In this document: positions 1 to 6,731 of the stretch, one piece after another | How the letters are laid out: each line of letters starts with the position of its first letter | Numbering within the stretch: the stretch's first letter is position 1 | Origin: Natronolimnohabitans sp. A-GB9 | Lineage (GTDB): Archaea; Halobacteriota; Halobacteria; Halobacteriales; Natrialbaceae | Length of the DNA: 64,000 bases | NCBI RefSeq assembly: GCF_030848565.1 | Contig: NZ_JAVDDV010000005.1 | Span: 1-64,000 of the forward strand | Reading direction: 5' to 3' | Notes under the pieces: model-generated | The model's database searches: none | Seen by the model: the letters and a program-made list of their open reading frames with translations, nothing else | Told to the model about the DNA's origin: nothing | Position numbers and translations under genes: made by a program

Positions 1-25
1 GGCAAATGACCTACAGCGGTCCGGA

Positions 26-511
26 TCAGTCGTGCTCGAGGACGTCCTCGAGATCGCTTAACCCCTCAACGACGTGGAAGCTGATCGCGTCATCGACCGC
101 TTCGGAGCCGAAGACGATCGCGAGCAGTTCTTTTTCGGTATCGTCGATCATTACCATCTTCTCCGCGCTCGATTTGCCGTCGATTTCGAGTCCGTCCTCT
201 AGCTCGACGGCAACCTCATACGAGCCGGCATCCGTCCAAACGTCGCTGAACCCCTGTTGAGTTTCTTCTTCGGTCGCGGTGAACGAGCCGTCGAAGACGG
301 TTTCGCCGCCGGGCCCCTCGATCACGAGTTCGCCGCTGACGTCCTCGTCGATTTGGTTGATCGCGTTCACTTCCTCGAGAGCCATATCGTCGAATAATCC
401 GGCGAGCGTCGAACAGCCGGCCAGGGGGGCAAGTACCACAGTTCCGCCGCCGGCAATAATCTGACGGCGTGAGGGCGCGAACGGCTTCCAGCGGTGATTC
501 TTTCCAGTCAT
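26..511 (-). CDS. Tat-exported lipoprotein of unknown function
   Basis: A 161-residue protein. The N-terminus has a twin arginine (R15-R16), a hydrophobic stretch and a lipobox LAGC ending at Cys33, the standard haloarchaeal Tat-lipoprotein arrangement. It is therefore probably anchored to the outer face of the membrane. The mature part is acidic and predicted to be beta-rich (alternating GELVIEGPGGETVFDGSF-type strands), suggesting an Ig-like or beta-sandwich domain, but no enzyme motif is visible. It ends in the acidic tail DLEDVLEHD. The start is supported by the signal sequence directly after it and by AT-rich promoter-like DNA upstream (about 530-560). No operon partner is visible inside the window. 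A substrate-binding or cell-surface role is possible but unproven. Confidence 0.85.
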   Translation of the reverse strand: MTGKNHRWKPFAPSRRQIIAGGGTVVLAPLAGCSTLAGLFDDMALEEVNAINQIDEDVSGELVIEGPGGETVFDGSFTATEEETQQGFSDVWTDAGSYEVAVELEDGLEIDGKSSAEKMVMIDDTEKELLAIVFGSEAVDDAISFHVVEGLSDLEDVLEHD

Positions 512-906
512 GTATGAACTTCCAGTTATCGTTTATTGAAATAGAATATTAATACTTTCGAAGCCAATCAGTAACTATAATAATAGCAGGAAAGCACTGT
601 TAAATAAGACGTTATGAAATAATTTCATGCAGTTTAGTCCGAATTCCCTACTATGTGAATCAGGACAACAGGGGTTGACAGAGACCCGAGTGAGATGGGG
701 TACAACAAGCACGCCAGTGGCGTCCTCGGCTTGAACCGATGGGGAAATCGAAGTCGATCGGCTGCTTTTCCCCATCAGTCGACGTTGAGGAGGCTACTAA
801 AAAATAGTTCGTACCGCGAAAGTAAACCGTAAGTTTTGCCAGCTATGGGTTTTACTCAATCATCTCAACCAGTATCTTTTTCTTGTCGGTCGTCGTTCGT
901 TCGGAT
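512..906. other. Intergenic region with promoter DNA and a C-family palindrome
   Basis: About 395 bases without a convincing gene. The left part (530-600) is AT-rich and should hold the promoter of the minus-strand lipoprotein. The C-family palindrome lies at 716-799. The stretch at 590-700 (frequent short A/T runs, stop codons in all frames) could be decayed mobile DNA, but I cannot assign it. Confidence 0.6.
716..799. repeat. C-family palindromic element, copy 1
   Basis: Begins AGTGGCGTCC and ends GGCTACTA. The inner arms GATGGGGAAA and TTTTCCCCATC pair. The outer arms pair through TCCTC and GAGGA. The loop region GTCGATCGGCTG resembles the other copies at 1267, 43546 and 43631, while the stem sequence differs, so pairing is kept although sequence is not. 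Confidence 0.8.
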
Positions 907-1173
907 ATGGCGACAGAACGTCCGAATACGCAGAACGACTCCACCCTCAAGCGACTGGTGAAACTGCTTGTTTCCGTAGTCGTACTGGTCCCGGTCACGG
1001 TATTTCTCGGGTACGGCGGTGGTGTGTTCCTCACGCTGACGGCGAAGATCGGTGTGTACGACCCGACGACGGCCGACGGCGAACCGCTCCGACGTCGATT
1101 GTTTTCCTGGCCCGACCGCAATCGCGAGGTCATGCGGACTAACGGCCGCGCGGAACTGCCGTTGAAACCATAG
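907..1173 (+). CDS. Small single-span membrane protein
   Basis: An 88-residue protein starting at ATG 907 (MATERPNTQ). An in-frame start 24 nt upstream is possible but less likely. Residues about 16-45 form one hydrophobic helix (LVKLLVSVVVLVPVTVFLGY), flanked by a basic Lys/Arg segment on the N-side. The C-terminal 40 residues are hydrophilic and Arg/Pro-rich (RRRLFSWPDRNREVMRTNG), so by the positive-inside rule one end is cytosolic. I do not recognise the family. It is isolated between two C-family palindromes, with no operon partner. Confidence 0.65.
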   Translation: MATERPNTQNDSTLKRLVKLLVSVVVLVPVTVFLGYGGGVFLTLTAKIGVYDPTTADGEPLRRRLFSWPDRNREVMRTNGRAELPLKP

Positions 1174-1266
1174 CAGATCGTCGACCGCAGTTCCCGACCG
1201 GTTTGCAGGCCAGCGTCCGCGACCCTCGTTTTCTTGAAACGGACCTGTCGGCTGATGGCGAGCACT

Positions 1267-1349
1267 AGTGGCGTCCCCAGCCTAAACTGATGGCTGAAAT
1301 CGGCGTCGGTCGGCTGATCTCAGCCATCAGTCGACGCTGGGGGGTACTA
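1267..1349. repeat. C-family palindromic element, copy 2
   Basis: Best-formed copy of the family. Outer stem CCCCAGC with GCTGGGG; inner stem ACTGATGGCTGA with TCAGCCATCAGT; loop TCGGCGTCGGTCGGCTG. It is bounded by AGTGGCG on the left and GGTACTA on the right. Confidence 0.85.
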
Positions 1350-1416
1350 CAGCCTCGAGTACGAGTGTCGACGATTGAACACACTCCTTTATGTTCGACG
1401 AATTGTTGGGTTACGT

Positions 1417-1680
1417 ATGGTTGATGGTGACCTGACGTCCAGGGCCGAGGACGCCCTCGAGCGGCACGGACCCTGTGACACCTGGACGGTCAGTGCCGAC
1501 CTGTTCGGCGACCTCGAGAGCATCCACATCCTCCATGGACCCGGCGAATCGTACGCCCACCTCGAGCACCTAGAGCGGGCGGGGACCGTCGTCCGCGAGG
1601 GGACCGACTACCGGCTAGCCGACGGCGTCGCCGACGAACTCGCCACCGGCGACGAGCAGCGGTGGGAACTCGAGTACTGA
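1417..1680 (+). CDS. Small winged-helix-like protein
   Basis: An 87-residue acidic protein. The start chosen is ATG 1417 (MVDGDLTSRAEDALERHGP); an earlier in-frame ATG at 1375 would add a basic, atypical extension. The order helix-helix (EDALERHGPCDTWTVSADL), recognition-like helix (ESYAHLEHLERAGTVVREG) and a wing-like beta pair ending TDYRLADG fits a minimal winged-helix fold, so it may bind DNA or act as an adaptor. The motif HLERAGTVVREG is typical of the helix-3/wing junction of haloarchaeal winged helices. It is transcribed alone. Function unknown. Confidence 0.65.
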   Translation: MVDGDLTSRAEDALERHGPCDTWTVSADLFGDLESIHILHGPGESYAHLEHLERAGTVVREGTDYRLADGVADELATGDEQRWELEY

Positions 1681-1968
1681 GACGGTTCTCGAGACGAACT
1701 GTTCGCTCTCAAAAGCGAGAGTCCCCAAAGCGGGGATGTGGGGCACGGAGCCGACCGCATGTCAGAGGCACGTTCGTGGTGCAGCGTCCGCGCACCGGAA
1801 AGTGGGGGATTCCGATTGATATATCTACTGGTTAGGGGACGTTGCGATCGATCGCCACTTGCCGTCCAATTCATCGACGGATCGGGGGAGCTTTGATCCC
1901 GGCGGCGTTGTATCCTCGTATATGGGTGCTCGCGAGACCGGCCGCGATCGGATCCGGAGGCGATCGTG

Positions 1969-2433
1969 ATGATCGACGAGATAGACGACCTGCTCGAGGA
2001 GATCGGGTTCGACTCCGAAACGAGTGTACTGACCTATCGACAGGCACAGGTACTGGCGCTGCGCGAACGCGACGTCTCGCAGGCGAACATCGCAGACGAG
2101 CTCGGGACGTCGCGGGCGAACGTCTCCTCGATCGAGTCGAGCGCGCGCGAGAATCTAGAGAAAGCCCGCGAGACGGTCGCATTCGCCGAGGCACTGCGAG
2201 CACCGGTCCGGGTTCGCATCTCCGAAGGGACGGACCTCTACGACGTGCCACAGCTGGTCTACGAGGCCTGTGACGAGAAAGGTGTCAAAGTCGACCACAC
2301 TGCGCCGGACCTGATGAAAGTCGTCAGCGACGCCGCGGGCTCGGCGGTCTCCGGGCGGAAGGTCGCGACGCCGTTGATCGTCGGCGTCACCTCCGAGGGG
2401 ATGGTTCGAGTGCGCCACCAGGACGGAGACTGA
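1969..2433 (+). CDS. Tfx-family DNA-binding transcriptional regulator
   Basis: A 154-residue protein. Residues about 18-65 form the helix-turn-helix typical of the Tfx family: LTYRQAQVLALRERDVSQANI followed by ADELGTSRANVSSIESSARENLEKA. The C-terminal half (about 75-154) is the conserved archaeal Tfx domain, including GTDLYDVPQLVYEACDEKGV and the end VGVTSEGMVRVRHQ. Tfx was first described in methanogens as a regulator near formylmethanofuran dehydrogenase, but the haloarchaeal members have no settled target. The start is ATG 1969; a GTG lies directly before it. The stop TGA (2431-2433) is the first triplet of an A-family palindrome. Confidence 0.85.
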   Translation: MIDEIDDLLEEIGFDSETSVLTYRQAQVLALRERDVSQANIADELGTSRANVSSIESSARENLEKARETVAFAEALRAPVRVRISEGTDLYDVPQLVYEACDEKGVKVDHTAPDLMKVVSDAAGSAVSGRKVATPLIVGVTSEGMVRVRHQDGD

Positions 2434-2515
2434 GACGGTCTCCTGTAGTCACGTTCTACCACTCACCAGCACGGGGTCGGCGATCGGCGGGTGATCGGAC
2501 AGCAGTCCGTACGAG
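2431..2515. repeat. A-family palindromic element, copy 1
   Basis: Starts TGAGACGGTCTCCTGTAGTC and ends CAGCAGTCCGTACGA, with a central GGTCGGCGATCGGCGGG. Its first three bases are the stop codon of the Tfx gene. About 85 bp, the usual length of the family. Confidence 0.8.
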
Positions 2516-2587
2516 ACCGAAACCGGCGTACTGGTAGGTCGAACGGAACCGGCAAACCGAAAGGCGACGACCGCCTACGCGAGGGCG

Positions 2588-3211
2588 ATGACTGCGTATC
2601 TGCCGGAGTCGCTCGCCCAGTCGTGGCGGGTATCGGGGAGCCGGACCGGGGAATCGAGCGTGTTGCTTGCATCAGTCACCGCCGAGACGACAGTGTACGA
2701 ACCGGCCGATCCCGCCGACGGGGTGGTCGCACTGAACGAAAGCGACATTCCCACCCGATCGCTGTTTACGGTCGATCTCTCGTTTTCGCCGTCGCTGTCG
2801 ACGCTTGGCGTCGCGCCAGAGTCGGCCCTCGAGAAAGCGGCACCGAAGGCCAAATCACAGTTCACCGACACTCTCGAAGACGAGGCCCTGCGCGTCGAGT
2901 CGACGCGGGACACCCTCGAGTTCGAGGCGTCGAACGGCAACGCGGGCCGCTGGTACGTCCTCGACGTCGGCTATCCGGTCGCACTCGAGGGCGACGAGCC
3001 GATCTATCTCGAGGCCGAAGCCCACACCGCCGTCTGGCCCCTCGATTCGACGTTCGGAATGGCCGGCGGCGTCCTCCCACTCGAGGGCGTCGACGCCGAA
3101 ACGGCGGCGACTGCCGACGAACTCGACGTCGATCCGGAGCGCGACCGCGAGACGATCGCGAAACTGATCCGAACGGTCGACCTCGGCGACGAGCCCGCGG
3201 ACGTGGCCTGA
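2588..3211 (+). CDS. Conserved-looking haloarchaeal protein of unknown function
   Basis: A 207-residue acidic soluble protein with no signal peptide or membrane span. The N-terminal 100 residues look like alternating beta strands (SSVLLASVTAETTVYEPADP, RSLFTVDLSFSPSLSTLGV). The middle has a helix of charged residues and then a second beta-rich part (RWYVLDVGYPVALEGDEPIY). The C-terminus is helical and acidic (DPERDRETIAKLIRTVDLGD). Codon use is typical of the window, with many ctcgag codon pairs, which supports this frame over the longer overlapping reading frames. No catalytic motif is recognised. It precedes the HFX_2341-type gene by about 90 bp and may share its transcript. Confidence 0.75.
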   Translation: MTAYLPESLAQSWRVSGSRTGESSVLLASVTAETTVYEPADPADGVVALNESDIPTRSLFTVDLSFSPSLSTLGVAPESALEKAAPKAKSQFTDTLEDEALRVESTRDTLEFEASNGNAGRWYVLDVGYPVALEGDEPIYLEAEAHTAVWPLDSTFGMAGGVLPLEGVDAETAATADELDVDPERDRETIAKLIRTVDLGDEPADVA

Positions 3212-3304
3212 TCGGGATCGTCGACGATCCCGGTCGCCGGGACCGTGGCCCACACTGCCCGCGACGTACAGGGATTGATTACCTCGCCGTTCTACGGCAC
3301 AACT

Positions 3305-4204
3305 ATGCAAACACACATCGTTCCGGTCGGCTTCGACTACGACCGGCTGATCGCGCCGCTGGTACGCGATCAGATCGACGTCGACAGCGTCATCCTGCTC
3401 GAGGGTGCCGTCGGCAGCGAGGCCAACGTCGAGTACTCCCGCCACCTCTCGGAGAAACTCGAGACCGACTTCCAGAACCTGCTGGGTGCGAGTACGGAGC
3501 GGTTCGTTCTTTCGGACGTCTACGACTACGATGCGGCCTTCGAGCAGGCCTACGAACTCATCACCGCGGAGTTAGACGCCGGTAACGAGGTCTGGGTCAA
3601 CGTCGCCGCGATGCCCCGGACCGTCAGCTTCGCCTTTGCCAACGCCGCCCACTCGCTGATGGTCGAACGCGAGGAAGACCGCGAGGGGATTCACACCTAC
3701 TACACCGCACCCGAGAAGTACCTCGAGACGGAACTCGCCGAGGAACTGCGCGAACAGATCGCCTTACTCGAGGACGTCAAGAGCGCGGACGACCTCGAGG
3801 ACGAGCGGATCGAAGACCGTCTCGAGAGTGCTCGAGACCTCCTCTCGGAGTTCGACGAGCGCGGGACGACGATCGGCGCGAAGGAGATCGACGGCGGCCA
3901 CATCGTCGAACTGCCGGTCGCCTCCTTCTCGAACGTCAAACCCTTCGAGGAACTCATCCTGTTCAAACTCGGCGAGGACGGCGAGTTCGACTCGGTTTCG
4001 GAGCTCGCGGAGTCGCTGGCCGACGAACTCAACGAGGAGTACACCGACAGCTTCCGGTCGAAAGTCATCTACAACGTCGACCGACTGGGTCCGGGCGGCA
4101 AGGGGTACATCGAACGCGAGGAACAGGGGAAATCGTACCGAACCCGCCTCTCTCGGATCGGCGAACTGTGGGTGCGGGCACACTCCGATTCCGGTCCTCG
4201 GTGA
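3305..4204 (+). CDS. HFX_2341-family regulator (CARF-like domain plus winged helix)
   Basis: A 299-residue protein starting at ATG 3305 (MQTHIVPVGFDYDRL). The N-terminal half is a Rossmann-like domain opening with a beta strand and VGFDYDRLIAPLV, then DVDSVILLEG and WVNVAAMPRTVSFAFANAAH, as in HFX_2341/DUF6293 proteins related to CARF nucleotide-sensing domains. A charged linker follows (about 165-200). The C-terminal region (about 220-295) is a winged helix with FDSVSELAESLADELNEEY and a wing ending RTRLSRIGELWV. Family knowledge suggests ligand-dependent DNA binding; neither the ligand nor the target is visible. There is no CRISPR locus in the window. Its TGA stop (4202-4204) begins an A-type terminus, TGATACAGTCTCCTG. 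Confidence 0.8.
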   Translation: MQTHIVPVGFDYDRLIAPLVRDQIDVDSVILLEGAVGSEANVEYSRHLSEKLETDFQNLLGASTERFVLSDVYDYDAAFEQAYELITAELDAGNEVWVNVAAMPRTVSFAFANAAHSLMVEREEDREGIHTYYTAPEKYLETELAEELREQIALLEDVKSADDLEDERIEDRLESARDLLSEFDERGTTIGAKEIDGGHIVELPVASFSNVKPFEELILFKLGEDGEFDSVSELAESLADELNEEYTDSFRSKVIYNVDRLGPGGKGYIEREEQGKSYRTRLSRIGELWVRAHSDSGPR

Positions 4205-4222
4205 TACAGTCTCCTGTATCGA
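4202..4222. repeat. Solo A-family terminus
   Basis: TGATACAGTCTCCTGTATC matches the end of A elements (TSATACGGTCTCCTGTCGTC), but the remaining 60 bp are absent. It is itself a short palindrome (GATACAG...CTGTATC). It supplies the stop codon of the upstream gene. Confidence 0.55.
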
Positions 4223-4292
4223 TGTCCTGGCACATCGGGTATCGAACACGGTACCACGGGTCGGGTGATTCGTGGAACTCTCGCCGCACTCT

Positions 4293-5213
4293 TTAGACGA
4301 GATCGAAGACGGTCGCCAAGATCACGAGGTTGAGCGCGACGAATCCGGCGGTAAATACGACAGACAACAGTGCATATGCCGCCGGACCAGAGACGGAGCC
4401 ACGCTTGAGATCCCGAAAGCCGCGGCTACGCAGATTGTGCCAGCCGAGCGCGTCGACGAGGACCCAGTAGCCGTCGCCTTCGATGAGTGGATTGAGCACG
4501 AAGACGGCCCGTGCCGCGATCAACAAAGCGAGGAAGCCGAAGATCGGCTGCGCGGGCATGGCAACGAACATGACGGCGAAGCCGGCTGCGACGACGATGT
4601 CGGCGAACGGACCGGCGAGGCTGATCCAGATGCGGACGTTCCGTGGGCATTGCCACGCATCAGTCGTTCGCGTGATAATCGCCGGAATTACCTTATTCAA
4701 TGTTCCGAGCCGAAGATTCGGATCGAAATACCGCCGACTCGGGACGTAGTGGCCGAGTTCGTGAATCGCGATCGATCCCAGTAACACTGGGAGGACGACG
4801 ATCGAGAGTTCGAATCCGAACTCGATATCTGCCGGCAGCGATTGAAGTTCCGGCCAGCGAACCACCAGACAGAGGAGAAGTACCGCGACGCTTACGGCAA
4901 GCAGGCCGAGACGTGGTGCGAGTCGAATGTCGGCCGGCGTTTCGTGGCGGATGACGTCGCCGCCCGGCTTCAGGTAGCCGTTGTCATACAATGACGTGAT
5001 TGTGTGTTGAACGCGCTCGTCGCATTCATCCGGATGTGTTGATCCGTCCGCGAGGTCGTGTAACCGATCGAAAAACACTGGATGGACGCGCTTGTAGTCA
5101 CCATCGTCGTTTCGCAGCCACGTCGTCCCGTCGGTCTCCCCCCACCGGAAGCCGAACCCGTTTTCCAACAGTTCCGCGAGGGTGTAGTCGTGGTCGGTAT
5201 CGTCGTCGCTCAT
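4293..5213 (-). CDS. M50 metalloprotease with N-terminal PqqD-like domain
   Basis: A 306-residue membrane protein. Residues about 10-85 form a soluble domain with the pattern of PqqD-like RiPP recognition elements: WLRNDDGDYKRVHPVFFDRL, then a helix and ITSLYDNGYLKPG. Residues 100-306 contain about six hydrophobic helices. HELGH (151-155) is the zinc site of site-2-protease-like M50 enzymes, and NPLIEGDGYW (about 241-250) supplies the third ligand, Asp247. M50 proteins of this kind occur in bacterial peptide loci such as yyd and daptide clusters. It lies 7 bp downstream of the ATP-grasp gene on the same strand, clearly one operon. I infer intramembrane removal of a leader or peptide export; a housekeeping protease is the alternative. 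Confidence 0.85.
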   Translation of the reverse strand: MSDDDTDHDYTLAELLENGFGFRWGETDGTTWLRNDDGDYKRVHPVFFDRLHDLADGSTHPDECDERVQHTITSLYDNGYLKPGGDVIRHETPADIRLAPRLGLLAVSVAVLLLCLVVRWPELQSLPADIEFGFELSIVVLPVLLGSIAIHELGHYVPSRRYFDPNLRLGTLNKVIPAIITRTTDAWQCPRNVRIWISLAGPFADIVVAAGFAVMFVAMPAQPIFGFLALLIAARAVFVLNPLIEGDGYWVLVDALGWHNLRSRGFRDLKRGSVSGPAAYALLSVVFTAGFVALNLVILATVFDLV

Positions 5214-5220
5214 CGGTGTT

Positions 5221-6171
5221 TCAGTTCGGCGTGACGTCGCGATCGGCGAGTAGGTCAGCGAGCGCGCCGGCAACGTCCGTGCCCGCTTGCTCGTCGAAGG
5301 TCGCAAACATCGGGGAGGGGTTAGCCTCGAGGACACGGAACCGATCACCGCCATCGACGACGTCGACACCTGAAAACGCCAGCCCGAGGCAATCGGTTGC
5401 CTGGACGGCAGCGTCGGCGATATCGGAGTCGAGCGTCGAGTGGTCGATCCGTTCGACGTCGTGATCGGTCGTCCGATAGTCGAGTTCGTCAGCGACGATT
5501 CGAGCCGCTGCAACGATCTCCCCATTGACGACGAAGATGCGGAGGTCGTCCCCGTCGATTCGCTCCTGAAACTGTACCGGGGCGTTGGTAAGCAACGACA
5601 GCCGGTCGGCAGTCAGATCCGCGGCCGTGACCGGTGCGGCGTGGCCACCGCCACTGACCGGTTTGTAAACGACGTCCTCGAGTCGGTCGACGAACGCTCG
5701 TGCCGCATCCGGATCGGTCGTCGTTAGCGTCTCCGGGACGGGGACGCCCGCGTCCGCAAGTCGTGACAGCTGCCAGGGTTTCCGTTTGTGGACGTCTTGA
5801 CTCTCGAGAGGATTGATCATCCGGACGCCACGTCGTTGCAGGTCGTACAGCATCGACTCGAGGACGGCCTGATACTCACGTAGCTGGTTGAGAAGGGAAA
5901 AGGGTCGATTCTCGAGTTGGCTTTCGTACTCGGATAGCCGCGGGTTGAGCGCGAAGTTTCGAAGATACGCGGTGTGAACGCTCGATCCGTCGACGACGGT
6001 ATCGGAAGCAGCCACTCGAACGTCCTCGTTCGTCTGATGGAACGACAACTTGCCGTCACCCGGCCAGTTGTCGGCGTTCCAGACGACAGTTTCGACGCCT
6101 CGTGTCTCGAGTTCGTGTTCTACGGCTTCGAGTTGTGGATCTGATCGAGGGCCCAGTAACAAGACTGCCAT
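5221..6171 (-). CDS. ATP-grasp peptide ligase (RimK/graspetide-synthetase-like)
   Basis: A 316-residue protein. The start chosen is ATG 6171 (MAVLLLGPRSD); an upstream in-frame ATG would add a hydrophobic AT-rich extension. Residues 1-120 are a pre-ATP-grasp domain. The ATP-grasp fold includes VVYKPVSGGGHA (Lys170, glycine loop 174-176), FQERIDGDDLRIFVVNGEI (202-219) and the Mg-binding FRVLEANPSP (Glu282, Asn284). This is the layout of RimK-type and MvdD-like ligases that join side chains of a ribosomal peptide. It heads an operon with the M50/PqqD-like protein and diverges from the 40-residue peptide gene. LysX- or GshB-like chemistry is less likely because no lysine, arginine or glutathione genes are near. 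Confidence 0.85.
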   Translation of the reverse strand: MAVLLLGPRSDPQLEAVEHELETRGVETVVWNADNWPGDGKLSFHQTNEDVRVAASDTVVDGSSVHTAYLRNFALNPRLSEYESQLENRPFSLLNQLREYQAVLESMLYDLQRRGVRMINPLESQDVHKRKPWQLSRLADAGVPVPETLTTTDPDAARAFVDRLEDVVYKPVSGGGHAAPVTAADLTADRLSLLTNAPVQFQERIDGDDLRIFVVNGEIVAAARIVADELDYRTTDHDVERIDHSTLDSDIADAAVQATDCLGLAFSGVDVVDGGDRFRVLEANPSPMFATFDEQAGTDVAGALADLLADRDVTPN

Positions 6172-6377
6172 TATCAAAATATAATATGTAGACAATATAA
6201 AACTAATCATCGGTCAATTAGGCCACTATCAAGTCGAAAGCAAATCCCACGCTGGCGTGTCTTATTTCTCGTTTGATACGACGATCGTTGCTGCGCTACC
6301 AGCTGGTTACCCAAGTTGAAATAATAATATTCTAGAAGAAAGATATAATATTATATGGTGGGAAGATTAGAACGGAT
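6172..6377. promoter_or_regulatory. AT-rich divergent promoter region of the putative RiPP locus
   Basis: A 206 bp spacer between the ATP-grasp gene (leftward) and the peptide gene (rightward), far richer in A/T than its surroundings. The rightward TATA candidate is TATAATATTATAT at 6344-6356, 22-34 nt before the peptide ATG. On the leftward side, AT-rich DNA at 6175-6205 can serve the ligase operon. The symmetric TAATATTA-type sequences could also be an operator. Confidence 0.6.
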
Positions 6378-6500
6378 ATGGATTCAGAAACCGACGAACA
6401 GATCCACTTCGTTGAAGACCTCGAGGAGCGATCGAACGCGACGACACTCGGCGATTTCACGACGACGGTAGTCGGCGAGTGTCCGGAGAAGTGCTGGTAA
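6378..6500 (+). CDS. Candidate RiPP precursor peptide (40 aa)
   Basis: A 40-residue reading frame starting MDSETDEQIHFVEDLEERSN and ending TTTVVGECPEKCW. It has no signal peptide or membrane span. The first 25 residues are acidic and helical, like a leader. The tail is short and carries two Cys, a Trp, a Lys, Thr residues and acidic side chains, which would be donors and acceptors for ATP-grasp cross-links (ester or amide). A TATA-like box lies the right distance upstream, and a run of six T follows the stop (6520-6525). Its neighbour across the promoter region is the ATP-grasp/M50 operon. The peptide assignment rests on this context and composition; I know no described family with this C-terminus. 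Confidence 0.7.
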   Translation: MDSETDEQIHFVEDLEERSNATTLGDFTTTVVGECPEKCW

Positions 6501-6731
6501 CGCCCGGCAAACGTAGCCGTTTTTTCGAGCCCCGCGAACTGGCGGGCGGGGACCGACGTGCACCGTGCGCTCTGCGATCGGTGTGGGAACAGCTTCAGCT
6601 GGTACTATAGCCAGGACAGTGCTACAGGCAGACCGCTTCGGGATTGAACGGGTACCCGTCTGGTGCGGGCTTCCACGTCAACGTTCGTACTCGTCGCGGT
6701 GTGGACAACTCTCAGAGATCATACGACGCTA
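6501..6731. other. Spacer with a possible tiny CxxC open frame
   Basis: Between the peptide gene and the acyl-CoA synthetase. In the same frame as the peptide, after its stop, GTG 6558 opens 29 codons that include CDRCGNSFSWYYSQDS and stop at about 6647. It could be a tiny zinc-binding peptide or a decayed 3' part of an older gene. There is no clear promoter. Confidence 0.35.
6519..6526 (+). terminator. T-run terminator after the peptide gene
   Basis: GTTTTTTC, 19 nt past the stop codon. Oligo-T runs without a required hairpin are the usual archaeal termination signal. It would restrict the transcript to the 40-residue peptide gene. Confidence 0.45.

Noticed and set aside
2491-3585. 364-codon Arg-rich plus-strand frame
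   Set aside because: Shadow of the genes at 2588 and 3305; strongly basic composition unlike haloarchaeal proteins.
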